A stretch of 64,000 nucleotides of DNA from an uncultured Prevotella sp. (lineage in GTDB: Bacteria > Bacteroidota > Bacteroidia > Bacteroidales > Bacteroidaceae), in NCBI GenBank assembly GCA_900770395.1, contig CAAGKM010000024.1:1-64000 (forward strand), in the 5' to 3' direction. Every line of letters starts with the position of its first letter. Positions within the stretch are counted from its first letter, which is position 1. Both the position numbers and the translations under genes were made by a program. Below the pieces are notes generated by a model. That model searched no databases. It was not told the DNA's origin and saw only the letters and a program-made list of their open reading frames with translations. Of the stretch, positions 49,582 through 58,077 are shown piece by piece.

Positions 49582-50127
49582 TTAAGCCTCCTCAGCTGCT
49601 GGAGTCTCCTCAGCTGGAGCCTCCTCTGCGGCTGCCTCTGCTGCAGCCTCAGCGGCAGCTGCTGCAACAGCTGCTTTTTTGTCTGCCACTTTCTTAGCGA
49701 TAGCCTCGTTAACCTTCTTTTCAGCCTCGATGCTCTTGGCATAAGCCTCTTTCTTAGCCTTTGCCTCGCCATCAGCGATAGCCTGCAGACCATTCTGCTT
49801 GTTCTGCTTCCAAGCGTCGAACTTCTTCTGAGCCGCAGCCTCGTCGAATGCGCCCTTCTTAACGCCACCCTGGAGGTGCTTCATCAGGTAAACGCCCTCA
49901 CGGCTGAGGATGTTGCGTACAGTGTCAGTAGGCTGAGCACCGCAGTTTACCCAATAGAGAGCTCTCTCAAAATTCAAATCTACTGTGGCTGGATTGGTGT
50001 TAGGATTGTAAGTACCAATCTTCTCAGTAAATTTACCATCACGTGGTGCACGAGCGTCAGCGATTACGATGCTGTAGAAAGCGTAGCTTTTACGGCCGCC
50101 GCGCTGCAATCTGATTTTTGTTGCCAT
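49582..50127 (-). CDS. rpsP: 30S ribosomal protein S16 with extended C-terminus
   Basis: Residues 1-80 are a normal S16 (MATKIRLQRGGRKSYAFYSIVIADARAPRDG; IGTYNPN). The remaining 100 residues, absent from most bacterial S16, are a K/E/A-rich helical extension that ends in an almost pure A/E/P tract (AAAAAEAAAEAAAEEAPAEE). Such tails are seen in Bacteroidetes S16 and may be disordered or contact neighbouring proteins. It has its own promoter (50194) and terminator. The total 181 residues is about twice the E. coli length. Confidence 0.95.
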   Translation of the reverse strand: MATKIRLQRGGRKSYAFYSIVIADARAPRDGKFTEKIGTYNPNTNPATVDLNFERALYWVNCGAQPTDTVRNILSREGVYLMKHLQGGVKKGAFDEAAAQKKFDAWKQNKQNGLQAIADGEAKAKKEAYAKSIEAEKKVNEAIAKKVADKKAAVAAAAAEAAAEAAAEEAPAEETPAAEEA

Positions 50128-50193
50128 TTGTTTTTAAATGTTTTTTTATTTGTTAGAAATGAATTTTATGCTGCCATCTCGTGACAGCGGCTG

Positions 50194-50225
50194 CAAAGGT
50201 ACAAAAAAAAGCCGAGATGCACAAA
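50194..50225 (-). promoter_or_regulatory. Promoter of rpsP inside the upstream terminator
   Basis: Minus-strand TACCTTTG (50194-50201) with TTTG at 50222-50225 (20-nt gap). The -33 box falls in the stem of the terminator at 50208-50246. Confidence 0.75.
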
Positions 50226-50246
50226 TGTTTTGTGTGTCTCGGCTTG
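50208..50246 (-). terminator. Terminator after the DUF4923 gene
   Basis: AAGCCGAGAcacacaaaa / tttgtgcaTCTCGGCTT with a run of U after it on the minus strand, 18 nt downstream of the DUF4923 stop. Confidence 0.85.
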
Positions 50247-50263
50247 AAACTTTTTATGTTTTA

Positions 50264-50911
50264 CTATTTTTTAACAAAAGTGAGACCGCACTGCATGCCG
50301 TTTACGTTCTTCATCAGCGATGTGACGGTGGAGATGGTGCTGTTGGTTGACTTTGCACCGAGGGTCTTAAATAGTGTGAGCAGCTTGGTGGCGTTGGTGA
50401 CTATCATCAGGTTCTTGCCGTCAATCTGTGTGGTGATTGATACAGGCTTCACCGTTCCGTATGTTATCACGAGCTGCTTGTCCTTTATCTGCCATTTGCC
50501 TTTTACAGTCTTTTTGCCTATTATCTCGGTGAATGTGCCGTCCTTTTGGAATGTGATGCTCATCAATCCAGGCTTGATGCCATACTTTGTGAGATGTGTC
50601 TGCAGGTTCTTCTCAATCTTCTTTGCGGCCAACTTTGCAGCCGCACTGGTGAGCACGTTGTTGCTGGTGAGTACTATTGCCGGCTCTTGATACACCCATG
50701 TTCCCACGATGTTGTTGGTAGTTGCGGTCTTCTTGCTTGAGAAAATCGATGTGAGTCCTGAAATCAGGTCGCTGCCCTGACTGCTTTGCGATGTGCCGCC
50801 GCCAATGGCTCCGAGGATGTCGCTTAAACTCTGTGCGTTTGTGCCTTGTGCGCCGAGTAGCATCATGCAAAGCGCCACGGCTTTAATCATTGTTCGTTTC
50901 ATTGTTTTCAT
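50264..50911 (-). CDS. DUF4923 family exported protein
   Basis: A 215-residue protein; signal peptide to about residue 26 (LLGAQGTNAQ). Family-like features are a glycine/serine-rich stretch (GAIGGGTSQSSQGS), IVGTWVYQEPAIVLTSNNVL, and FQKDGTFTEIIGKKTVKGKWQIKDKQLVITY (lipocalin-like strands). DUF4923 is a Bacteroidetes-restricted family of unknown function. Starts at 50911 and 50902 (MKRTMIK) are both possible given the promoter at 50931. Confidence 0.8.
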   Translation of the reverse strand: MKTMKRTMIKAVALCMMLLGAQGTNAQSLSDILGAIGGGTSQSSQGSDLISGLTSIFSSKKTATTNNIVGTWVYQEPAIVLTSNNVLTSAAAKLAAKKIEKNLQTHLTKYGIKPGLMSITFQKDGTFTEIIGKKTVKGKWQIKDKQLVITYGTVKPVSITTQIDGKNLMIVTNATKLLTLFKTLGAKSTNSTISTVTSLMKNVNGMQCGLTFVKK

Positions 50912-50930
50912 TAAATTTAATATCGGAGTG

Positions 50931-50938
50931 CAAAGTTA
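50931..50938 (-). promoter_or_regulatory. -7 element of the DUF4923 gene
   Basis: Minus-strand TAACTTTG, about 20 nt before the start codon; no clear -33 at the standard distance. Confidence 0.6.
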
Positions 50939-51035
50939 CTGTAAAAAATCGATTATGCGAGTAAAACAAAAGAAAATTAACTTTTATTTTATTATTTTCG
51001 AGCGCATAAGATTGTAATTTCTGTAATTTAATCAG

Positions 51036-51043
51036 TAACTTTG
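51036..51043 (+). promoter_or_regulatory. -7 element of the GNAT gene
   Basis: TAACTTTG followed by CACC, about 80 nt before the GNAT start at 51124; an attg at about -33 is weak. Confidence 0.6.
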
Positions 51044-51123
51044 CACCAAAATATAAAAATAAACAAGAGATATGTATCAAGAGGTATATATAAAGTTAGG
51101 TATATAATATAAAATTTAGGTAT

Positions 51124-51699
51124 ATGAACGCAAATATAATATTAAGATCAGCCCGTGTTTCTGATGCGCCAATGGTGGCACGGATGATAATGATGGCAAT
51201 GAACGATGAGTGCTGTCAGTTCTTCTGCGGTCCTGACCATACATTGGATGACTTTCACCGATTGATGACTGCACTTGTGGAGCGTGCCGACACACAATAC
51301 AGTTATCTGAACACCATTTGTGCAGAGGATACTGTAACAGGCACTGTATGCGGCGTGTGTGTAACATACGACGGCGGCAAACTTGCTGTTCTCCGCCAGC
51401 CATTTTGGGATGCCGCTTTGGCGGAGTGGGGGATGGACCACAGTAATATGACAGATGAGACACAGCCCGGTGAGTTGTATCTTGACTCACTTGCCGTGCT
51501 GCCCGACTATCGTGGAAATGGCATTGCCAAGGCGCTTATCCGTGCGGCCAAAGAAAAAGCCACAGGCATGAGTCTTCCTTTGGGACTCCTTGTAGACTGC
51601 GGCAATCCAAATGCTGAGGCGCTCTACACCTCAATCGGTTTCAAATATGTTGACGACAATATGTGGGGCGGTCACAAGATGAGACATCTACAGTGGTAA
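51124..51699 (+). CDS. GNAT-family acetyltransferase
   Basis: A 191-residue GNAT enzyme. LYLDSLAVLPDYRGNGIAKALIRAA carries the acetyl-CoA pyrophosphate loop (R-G-N-G-I-A), and LLVDCGNPNAEALYTSIGFKYV the fourth conserved block. Its substrate is unknown. It ends convergently with a thioesterase gene, overlapping by 12 nt at the stop codons. Confidence 0.88.
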   Translation: MNANIILRSARVSDAPMVARMIMMAMNDECCQFFCGPDHTLDDFHRLMTALVERADTQYSYLNTICAEDTVTGTVCGVCVTYDGGKLAVLRQPFWDAALAEWGMDHSNMTDETQPGELYLDSLAVLPDYRGNGIAKALIRAAKEKATGMSLPLGLLVDCGNPNAEALYTSIGFKYVDDNMWGGHKMRHLQW

Positions 51700-52098
51700 T
51701 TCGAATGGAAGGGTGGCTCCTTCCTTGCGGTAGCCGCTGGCAGTGAATACTGCCAGCAGATGCCCCTCTTCATCAGTGATTCTCACCTCGCCATAGGGCA
51801 TACGCTTATGGTCTGCCACCTCGTGTGCCTCTGCCCAGATATAGCCTTTGCTTGCGGGACGGATGAAAGTGATGTTGGCGGATGTGGTTACTGTGAGTGT
51901 GCCGTGACTGTTCATGCAGGCTGCAAGTGTAAGGTCGGCAAGTGTGAAATACACACCGCCCTGACATGCTCCGCCAGCGTTAAGATGGCTCGAAGTGAGC
52001 AGCACCCGTGCCTTGGCGTAGCCCTTGCTCACTTCGATAAGCTCTATACCGTTTTCTGTTGCAAAACGGTCGTTTTTGAAAAAATCCTTTATATCCAT
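51688..52098 (-). CDS. PaaI-family hotdog thioesterase
   Basis: A 136-residue hotdog protein: LNAGGACQGGVYFTLADLTLAACMNS corresponds to the HGG-x-x-x-x-L-x-D segment, with the histidine replaced by Q, as occurs in part of the PaaI family. The following TVTTSANITFIRPASKG strand pair is typical. Substrate is unknown. It is convergent with the GNAT gene. Confidence 0.83.
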   Translation of the reverse strand: MDIKDFFKNDRFATENGIELIEVSKGYAKARVLLTSSHLNAGGACQGGVYFTLADLTLAACMNSHGTLTVTTSANITFIRPASKGYIWAEAHEVADHKRMPYGEVRITDEEGHLLAVFTASGYRKEGATLPFELPL

Positions 52099-52149
52099 AA
52101 TTCTTTGTAAAGTGAAGAGTGAAGAATTTATGATGAGTATGATGATTTT

Positions 52150-52899
52150 TCAGTCGGCATCGTTGAGTACGGGGAATTTGGCGCGGAATGCTGCAAGGGC
52201 ATCCATGTCAAGCTCGGCTGTCGCCGCACACTCCTCGCTCATTGTGCATGCGGCAAGCGTATTGCCGTATGCGTCGAGTATCACCGATGCTCCGCAATAG
52301 TCATTGCCAGGGTCCTTGCCCACACGGTTTACTCCTACCACAAACGCCTGGTTCTCAATGGCACGTGCCGTTAGCAGTGCACTCCATGCCTTAACTCTCA
52401 CCGTCGGCCATGATGCCACGTATATGGCTATGTCGTAGCGGTCGCTGTTGCTGTTGCGTGCAAAGGTGGGGAAGCGCAGATCGTAGCACACCTGCAGCAA
52501 TATCCTGATGCCACGGAAATCTACAGTAACGCGGTCGTTGCCGGCAGTGAACTGCTTGTGCTCACCTCCGAATGTAAAGAGGTGATGCTTGTCGTAGTAC
52601 TTATATTGTCCGTCGGGATATACGAAATAGAAACGGTTGCGGTAGCTGCCCTCTGTCTCTGTGGCTATACTTCCGCATACTGCCGCATCAAGCCGTGCCG
52701 CCATCTTCTGCATCCAATGGAGCGAGGAGCAGTCTGTCTCGGCTATTCCCTCAGGATGGGTGGCAAATCCTGTAGACCACATTTCGGGCAGCACATAAAG
52801 GTCACTGCCTGTTTCAGCCAACATAGCCTCCTCAGCCCGCTGCTGGTTCTCCGCAGGCTTTGCCCAAAGAATATCACGCTGTAAAATTGTTACTTTCAT
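52150..52899 (-). CDS. Carbon-nitrogen hydrolase, omega-amidase-like (YafV/Nit2)
   Basis: A 249-residue nitrilase-superfamily enzyme with the E-K-C triad: glutamate in VLPEMWSTGF, lysine in KYYDKHHLFTF and cysteine in LLQVCYDLRFP. YafV/Nit2 enzymes hydrolyse alpha-keto-glutaramate or succinamate and repair glutamine-derived by-products. All three catalytic residues are intact. It follows the DUF4861 gene (52919) closely, 19 nt. Confidence 0.9.
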   Translation of the reverse strand: MKVTILQRDILWAKPAENQQRAEEAMLAETGSDLYVLPEMWSTGFATHPEGIAETDCSSLHWMQKMAARLDAAVCGSIATETEGSYRNRFYFVYPDGQYKYYDKHHLFTFGGEHKQFTAGNDRVTVDFRGIRILLQVCYDLRFPTFARNSNSDRYDIAIYVASWPTVRVKAWSALLTARAIENQAFVVGVNRVGKDPGNDYCGASVILDAYGNTLAACTMSEECAATAELDMDALAAFRAKFPVLNDAD

Positions 52900-52918
52900 T
52901 GTCAGTTTTAAGAAATGA

Positions 52919-54154
52919 TTATTGTGCTTTAACCGTTACCTTTACAGGTGTTGAGAGGTCCTTTTTCCAGTCTTTAAGATACTCAAACCACTCCTTTGCC
53001 GTGTCGAAGCCAAATTCCTCGTTGGCGGAGCAGAACGATATGCCGTATGAAAGTCTGTCAGCTGCGTTGCCCACCACAAAAGGATAGTTGTCCTTGTTCT
53101 TGTCAAGCACCTTCACCACGTTGTGATGCGGGATGCATATGCCCAATCCCACAGTCTCACGCTTATGTCCGGCAGAGTCCTTTTCTGATACAGGCCAGTC
53201 GGTGCCCCAGCATCCGCGCAGTCCCTTGTTGTCGTTGTATTCGCGGCTGTTCTTTACATTTATTATACCTGTGGCAAACTGGTATCCCTTTGCCGAGGGG
53301 GCGAATGTGATGTCCACCATGCAGTCACGCCGTCCGGCATAGAGTGTGTAGCGTGTTGTCATGTCGATTGGGGCTTTTCCCTCGTTCATGGTGTTCCAGC
53401 CCTCGTCAACCACGTCTACGATTGTGCGCAGCGGTCCACGTGTCACAATTTTCTGTGTGCGGTGCTCCACGTCGCTGAGCATCTGCGGTGTTTTGCCGTC
53501 CCATCCTCTGAGTGCTCCCACACCGAATGTGCTGCCCACCCAGAGCACATCATCGCCGTAGCCGTTTGCCTTCTGCTCATTGTCGGGATAGAACTGTGTC
53601 TCCCTCAGCTCCAGTCCCATGCGGTACTTACCATAGATGTCCACGGTTTGTCGGTGGTCGAAGTATATTCTGTAAGCCACCATCTCGTTTTCGAACGCTG
53701 CACCGTGGTGATGAAGTGACCAGTAGGGGTTCACGCCCTTGTCAACCGTGAGGTTGCTGATGTAAATGTCCTGCTTGTTTGTTGCCTTTATCTTGCGGTT
53801 CACCAGCATCATCTCCGCATACACCTGCGGCTTATAGCGGCGCTGTGTTCCCTTGTCGTCAACGGTCACCTTGAATGTTTTCTTTTCCTTTGCGTCGATA
53901 TTGGTGATGAAGCACAGCTCATCGCAAATGCCGTCGCCGTTGAGATCGTCCAACTGCGATGCAATCTCACGGTTCCCGTCCATTACTACTGCTGTTCTAA
54001 CGTTCATACCCAATTGCGCCACACTTACAATCACGGGCTGTGCCGGTCGTGGCATCTTAAGTGTGTTCTCTACTGTCACCTCGATAGTTTTCTGTGCCAT
54101 GGCTGTGCTTGCGGTCATAGCGAGAGCTGCTAATACTGTTATTGTTTGTCTCAT
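52919..54154 (-). CDS. DUF4861 family exported protein
   Basis: A 411-residue protein with signal peptide MRQTITVLAALAMTASTAMA. It matches the DUF4861 pattern: TVENTLKMPRPAQPVIVS, then YWSLHHHGAAFENEMVAYRIYFDHRQTVDIYG and WKKDLSTPVKVTVKAQ at the end. Related proteins occur with polysaccharide lyases and hydrolases, so a role in glycan handling is plausible but not shown. The frame is open to 54385, but that N-terminus is written by the 21-bp repeat array and runs through the promoter, so ATG 54154 is the start. Confidence 0.82.
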   Translation of the reverse strand: MRQTITVLAALAMTASTAMAQKTIEVTVENTLKMPRPAQPVIVSVAQLGMNVRTAVVMDGNREIASQLDDLNGDGICDELCFITNIDAKEKKTFKVTVDDKGTQRRYKPQVYAEMMLVNRKIKATNKQDIYISNLTVDKGVNPYWSLHHHGAAFENEMVAYRIYFDHRQTVDIYGKYRMGLELRETQFYPDNEQKANGYGDDVLWVGSTFGVGALRGWDGKTPQMLSDVEHRTQKIVTRGPLRTIVDVVDEGWNTMNEGKAPIDMTTRYTLYAGRRDCMVDITFAPSAKGYQFATGIINVKNSREYNDNKGLRGCWGTDWPVSEKDSAGHKRETVGLGICIPHHNVVKVLDKNKDNYPFVVGNAADRLSYGISFCSANEEFGFDTAKEWFEYLKDWKKDLSTPVKVTVKAQ

Positions 54155-54198
54155 GTCTTTGTGTAAGTTTATTGTAGCTTGTTTTAATTTTTTGGATA

Positions 54199-54206
54199 CA
54201 AAGTTA
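54199..54206 (-). promoter_or_regulatory. -7 element of the DUF4861 gene
   Basis: Minus-strand TAACTTTG, 45 nt before ATG 54154; a caaaa at 54230 could serve as the -33 but at 23 nt. Confidence 0.6.
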
Positions 54207-54269
54207 CTGTAAAAAAACGATTTAGCGGACAAAACACAAGAAACATTAAAGTTTTTTGTGTTTTTGAGT

Positions 54270-54385
54270 GTGTCGTTTACGGTTCCAAACGATACGTTTA
54301 CGGTTCTGAACGATACGTTTACGATTTCAAACGATACGTTTACGATTCTGAAAGCTGTATTCACAACTCTGAATGCAGCTTTCAT
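54270..54385. repeat. 21-bp periodic array, AACGATACGTTT family (copy 2)
   Basis: gata-cgttt units at 54291, 54312 and 54333 and degenerate ones at 54270, 54354 and 54375 keep an exact 21-nt rhythm. The unit AACGATACGTTTACGATTC is nearly the same as in the 11034-11145 array. Because 21 is a multiple of 3, the minus strand reads as a heptad-like peptide (FRIVNVSFEIVNVSF), which is not a gene. Confidence 0.85.
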
Positions 54386-54508
54386 CTATGACTTTACCGT
54401 AAATCGCGGCAGTATTTTCTGGATTAGCATGGATTTATGTGATGGATAAATAGTTTTTGTTGTTTTTTTGCGAAAATTCACTTAAAATACATGTTTTTTG
54501 CCTAAAAA

Positions 54509-54540
54509 TTTGGTGTTATAAATTAAAATGTGTAATTTTG
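54509..54540 (+). promoter_or_regulatory. Promoter of the GldB-like gene
   Basis: TTTG (54509-54512) and TAATTTTG (54533-54540) 20 nt apart, matching the consensus. Confidence 0.75.
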
Positions 54541-54591
54541 CAGTCGCAAAAACAAATAGTTGTCTTATACTAAGGGTAAATTTAAGTTAAA

Positions 54592-55410
54592 GTGCGCAAG
54601 AGTTTTATCATAATATTTGTAGTCCTGATGGGATGCGTCAGTTGCCAGCGCAGCTGGAACGGATTCCTTCTTGCGCTCGACGATAATGACTCGTTGCTAA
54701 CTATCGACCGCTTCGACCGTGTTGAGGGACGTTATATCTCAACAGGCGATTTTGCCGCCCTGCAGGAGATGAGTACCCGATATCCTGAGCAGACACGCAC
54801 GCTGATGGAGAATGTTTTGGGTATAGGAAGGGTGAATGATATTGAGATCAGCAAGAAGTTCCGGCATTATTTTCAGGATTCTACACTGTTGCAGCTTCTT
54901 CGTGACGTTCAGACAGAATATGCCCAGATGGACGACATCAATGATGAGTTCCGCATTGCTTTTCGTCGTCTGCAGCAGTATATCTCGGTGATTCATCCGC
55001 CGATGGTATATACCCAGGTGGGCTCTCTCGACCAGAGCATCGTGGTTGGTAACAACATGATTGGCGTCTGCCTCGATAAGTATATGGGAAAGGATTATCC
55101 GCTCTATGCAAAATATTATAAGCCTTGGCAGCGTGAGCAGATGACCCGCGACATGATTGTTCCGGATGTGCTTGTGTTCTATATTTTGAGTCTTTATCCT
55201 ATGCCTAATCCACAGACTGCCGACCGTCAGATAGCCAACGACGTTCACATGAGCAAGATAATGTGGGTGGTTAATCGTGTGTTGGAGCGCGATGCGCTGA
55301 CCATGAGCTATGTGCCAAAGGTGGAGAAATACATGAAGACGCATAATCAGACCACGGTGCTGCAACTGCTCACTGAAGTGGATTATAAGAGCGTTATAGC
55401 AATGAAATAA
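54592..55410 (+). CDS. GldB-family lipoprotein
   Basis: A 272-residue lipoprotein resembling GldB (gliding motility lipoprotein), shorter than flavobacterial GldB (about 320). Signal KSFIIIFVVLMGCVSC with the lipobox cysteine near residue 18 and then QRSWNG. LLTIDRFDRVEGRY and DKYMGKDYPLYAKYYKPWQ are family-like blocks. GldB homologues occur in non-gliding Bacteroidetes, where their role is unknown. The start is GTG 54592: all upstream codons are closed by stops in this frame. Confidence 0.78.
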   Translation: MRKSFIIIFVVLMGCVSCQRSWNGFLLALDDNDSLLTIDRFDRVEGRYISTGDFAALQEMSTRYPEQTRTLMENVLGIGRVNDIEISKKFRHYFQDSTLLQLLRDVQTEYAQMDDINDEFRIAFRRLQQYISVIHPPMVYTQVGSLDQSIVVGNNMIGVCLDKYMGKDYPLYAKYYKPWQREQMTRDMIVPDVLVFYILSLYPMPNPQTADRQIANDVHMSKIMWVVNRVLERDALTMSYVPKVEKYMKTHNQTTVLQLLTEVDYKSVIAMK

Positions 55411-55429
55411 TTTTCCTTGCAGGATTAAA

Positions 55430-55480
55430 AGAATAATGGTGAGCTCATTCGTGATGATAAGGCTCACCTTTTATTATTGT
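55430..55480. terminator. Bidirectional terminator between the GldB-like gene and rlmH
   Basis: GGTGAGC (55438-55444) pairs with GCTCACC (55462-55468), extended by AATAAT/TTATT flanks; U runs on both sides. It overlaps the last codons of rlmH. Confidence 0.75.
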
Positions 55481-55915
55481 GCATGCGCGATAGAGTTGTT
55501 CGGTCATGATAAGGCGGACCATCTGGTGGCTGAATGTCATTCGTGACAGACTGATTTTCTCGTTCGCCCGCTCATACACCTTTTGTGAGAAACCGTATGG
55601 TCCTCCGATGATTATCACAAGCCGGCGGGCTGTGTTGCGTTTCTGCTCCAGCCACCGTGCATACTCCATGCTTGTGAATTCCTTGCCGTGCTCATCCATG
55701 AGCACTACGGTGTCGGATGTCTGGAGCTGCCTCAGTATCAGCTCTCCCTCCATCGTCTTCTGTTGCTCTTCCGACAGGTTCTTTGTGTTCTTCAACTCTG
55801 GAATGGTGACAATCTCAAACGGCATGTAATGGGTTATGCGCTCTGCATAGCCGTTGATGCCGGCAATGAAATGCTTGTCGGTAGTCTTTCCTACAAGTAG
55901 CAGTATTGTCTTCAT
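55445..55915 (-). CDS. rlmH: 23S rRNA pseudouridine(1915)-N3 methyltransferase RlmH
   Basis: A 156-residue SPOUT methyltransferase. Blocks: ILLLVGKTTDKHF at the start, LMDEHGKEFTSMEYARWLE, IIGGPYGFSQKVYERANEKISLSRMTFSHQMVRLIMTEQLYRA, the knot with SAM-binding residues. It modifies helix 69 of 23S rRNA. It lies 16 nt after a DUF5687 gene. Confidence 0.96.
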   Translation of the reverse strand: MKTILLLVGKTTDKHFIAGINGYAERITHYMPFEIVTIPELKNTKNLSEEQQKTMEGELILRQLQTSDTVVLMDEHGKEFTSMEYARWLEQKRNTARRLVIIIGGPYGFSQKVYERANEKISLSRMTFSHQMVRLIMTEQLYRACTIIKGEPYHHE

Positions 55916-55931
55916 TCTTCACTCTTCATTT

Positions 55932-57410
55932 TCAACCGTGGAATCCCTCAAGATTTTCGTATTTACGCCTCATCATACGCTTGTAGATAGCCTTGAGCCA
56001 CAGAGTGTGTAGGGCTACGGTGGCTGTTCCGACAACGATGATTATGATGTAGCCCGCAGTGTCGCCGAAGATGGCAGTGAAAGTTATCGTTATAGCTACA
56101 GGCACGAAGAACACTATAAGCTCGAAGATGAGCTGGAGTTTGTTCTCAAAGTTGTTCTTGCCAGTGATTTTATCGTTGAGCGGCAGTGTCTGCCTGTTGA
56201 ATATAGCCAGGTGGAACAGCAGACAATAGCATGGACCTATTGTCAGTAGCATATAGGCGATAATCATCAGTAGCGGAAACTTGCCGGCAATGATTGCCGG
56301 CAGAAGCAGTAGAAGCGGCAATATCAGCGTGGCACTGTAGAAATAGTACTTGGCGCGCAGCAGTGTGTAGATGTTCTCATGGTGCACCATAAGGAAATCG
56401 ATATAGTTGCCTTCAACTCCCATAATCTTTACGAGCGTGGTGGCGCCGAAGAATATGAAACAGTAGATGCACCACATGTTTGTGGCGAATGTGCCGGAAT
56501 ACACATCAGTGTAGGCTATGAGCAGGCTGAGCATTGTTATCACGACGATGCCGCTGATGAAACGCTGCTTGATGGCCTTGCACCTCATGGCGCATTTTAT
56601 CTCAAGCTTGAGATACTCGCCAATCTCACCGAAACGCTCGAAGAACGTGAACTGCGACATGGCGCGCTTGCCCACCTTGTCAACCTGCTCCACTTCCTCG
56701 TCAACTCCGCGCTGCTGCAGTGTGCGGTTGGCAATAAACAGCAATGCGAACAAGAGTATGTATACAGTAACGGTAATAGGGTGCATGGCATAATCAAGAC
56801 TTGCGTCGGCAATTTTCTCAAATCCTTTTTCAAAGCCGAATATAAGCAGCGGCAGACCGTAAGACAGTCCGTAGACAGCAACGGGCAGAATCCACCACAG
56901 CATGCTGCGGTTAACGAATGTACGCACAAGCAGATACCATTGGCTGTTGATGTATATTAGCAGCTGTAGCGCCAGCAGAGTGGCGATAGACATTGCAAAA
57001 CTTGTTCCGCCACACCATGCTATAAATATATAAGGTATAAACAGGAAGTGATAGATATAGTTTAATCCGTCGGTGAGAGTCTGAATGAGAAAGCAATCTA
57101 TTATCCAGCGCTTTTTCAACGGCATCAGCAGATAGGGCTTCACCATCATTGTAGGTGTCTGCTGCATGCCGAAGCGCATGAAGAAGTCGATGAGCATGAG
57201 AAACGGCATGAATATAAAAATCACGGCGTTGTCGCCGCCACGTGACGCCCATCCAAGCATTGTGCCGATAGCTATGAGATATATAGCCATGAAGCCAACA
57301 CCGAGGATGGTGAATATCTGCGCTATTTTGTTCTGCTCCCAGAGTGCGCTACGCCGCTCGCTCAACTTCTTGTTTCTGCGGAGCGTGAGATAAAGTTGCA
57401 GAAGTGTCAT
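55932..57410 (-). CDS. DUF5687 family multi-pass membrane protein
   Basis: A 492-residue membrane protein with about 12 hydrophobic helices. Its pattern (MKRWIIDCF-type helix, RSMLWWILPVAVYGLSYG, MGVEGNYIDFLMVHHENIYTLLRAKYYFYSATLILPLLL) is that of DUF5687, a Bacteroidetes family that looks like the membrane half of an ABC-2 type transporter. No ATPase is adjacent. It overlaps the LolA-like gene by 4 nt. Confidence 0.8.
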   Translation of the reverse strand: MTLLQLYLTLRRNKKLSERRSALWEQNKIAQIFTILGVGFMAIYLIAIGTMLGWASRGGDNAVIFIFMPFLMLIDFFMRFGMQQTPTMMVKPYLLMPLKKRWIIDCFLIQTLTDGLNYIYHFLFIPYIFIAWCGGTSFAMSIATLLALQLLIYINSQWYLLVRTFVNRSMLWWILPVAVYGLSYGLPLLIFGFEKGFEKIADASLDYAMHPITVTVYILLFALLFIANRTLQQRGVDEEVEQVDKVGKRAMSQFTFFERFGEIGEYLKLEIKCAMRCKAIKQRFISGIVVITMLSLLIAYTDVYSGTFATNMWCIYCFIFFGATTLVKIMGVEGNYIDFLMVHHENIYTLLRAKYYFYSATLILPLLLLLPAIIAGKFPLLMIIAYMLLTIGPCYCLLFHLAIFNRQTLPLNDKITGKNNFENKLQLIFELIVFFVPVAITITFTAIFGDTAGYIIIIVVGTATVALHTLWLKAIYKRMMRRKYENLEGFHG

Positions 57411-58009
57411 CTGAGGTCTATTATTTCAGCCTTGGGATAGTCCTTGGCATTGAAACGGAATACAGCGTCAGAGAGATTTGCGCGCTTGAAGTTGCTGACC
57501 TTTATCGAGGTCCAGTTGGCGCCGCGGCGCATGCGGATGAGCGATGGAATGTATGTGCTCTTGTTCACTGTGATATACATCTCGTCAATGCCTTTCGCCT
57601 TGGTTGCTGCTGTAAGATGCACCTCATAGCTGTTGCCATCGGTCTTTGCGGTATATTTGTAGCCGCTTTTGTAGAGGTTGATAAATGAGTATGGATTCAT
57701 TGCCGCAAGCTGCGATGCGGTGGGATTGCTCACGCTCACCTCCTCGCTCTTCTTCATGTAGGTCCATGAGGTTTTGCCGTCGAACCATATCACCGCCATG
57801 GGGGTGCGTGCCTGAAACTTGTTGCCTTTGATGCTGATGGAGCCGCTTGTGGCTGTGGTCTTTGTGCCAGATATTGAGAAGTTGGCGCTTGCTCCGCCTT
57901 TGTATGCCACAACCGATGCGGTCTTGTCGAGTATCTTTTTTGCATTCTGCGCTGTTGCTGAAAAGCCTGTGGCTATTGCAATCAGCATGATAAATAATGT
58001 CTTCTTCAT
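57407..58009 (-). CDS. LolA-like outer-membrane lipoprotein carrier
   Basis: A 200-residue periplasmic protein with signal peptide MKKTLFIMLIAIATGFSATA. LolA-like beta structure: VAYKGGASANFSISGTKTT, AVIWFDGKTSWTYMKKSEEVSVSNPTASQLAAMNPYSFINLY, and C-terminal ITVNKSTYIPSLIRMRRG. LolA shuttles lipoproteins through the periplasm. It begins 69 nt after the ftsK stop, probably in the same transcript. Confidence 0.85.
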   Translation of the reverse strand: MKKTLFIMLIAIATGFSATAQNAKKILDKTASVVAYKGGASANFSISGTKTTATSGSISIKGNKFQARTPMAVIWFDGKTSWTYMKKSEEVSVSNPTASQLAAMNPYSFINLYKSGYKYTAKTDGNSYEVHLTAATKAKGIDEMYITVNKSTYIPSLIRMRRGANWTSIKVSNFKRANLSDAVFRFNAKDYPKAEIIDLR

Positions 58010-58077
58010 TGTTTGTATTTTTTGTATTTTTTTGTAAGAGTTGTAGGAGGAGTAGGAGATGTGGAAGCTCCACTCTT

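Noticed and set aside
52919..54385. Long start of the DUF4861 gene (488 residues)
   Set aside because: The extra N-terminus is the translated 21-bp repeat array and the promoter; ATG 54154 gives a clean signal peptide.
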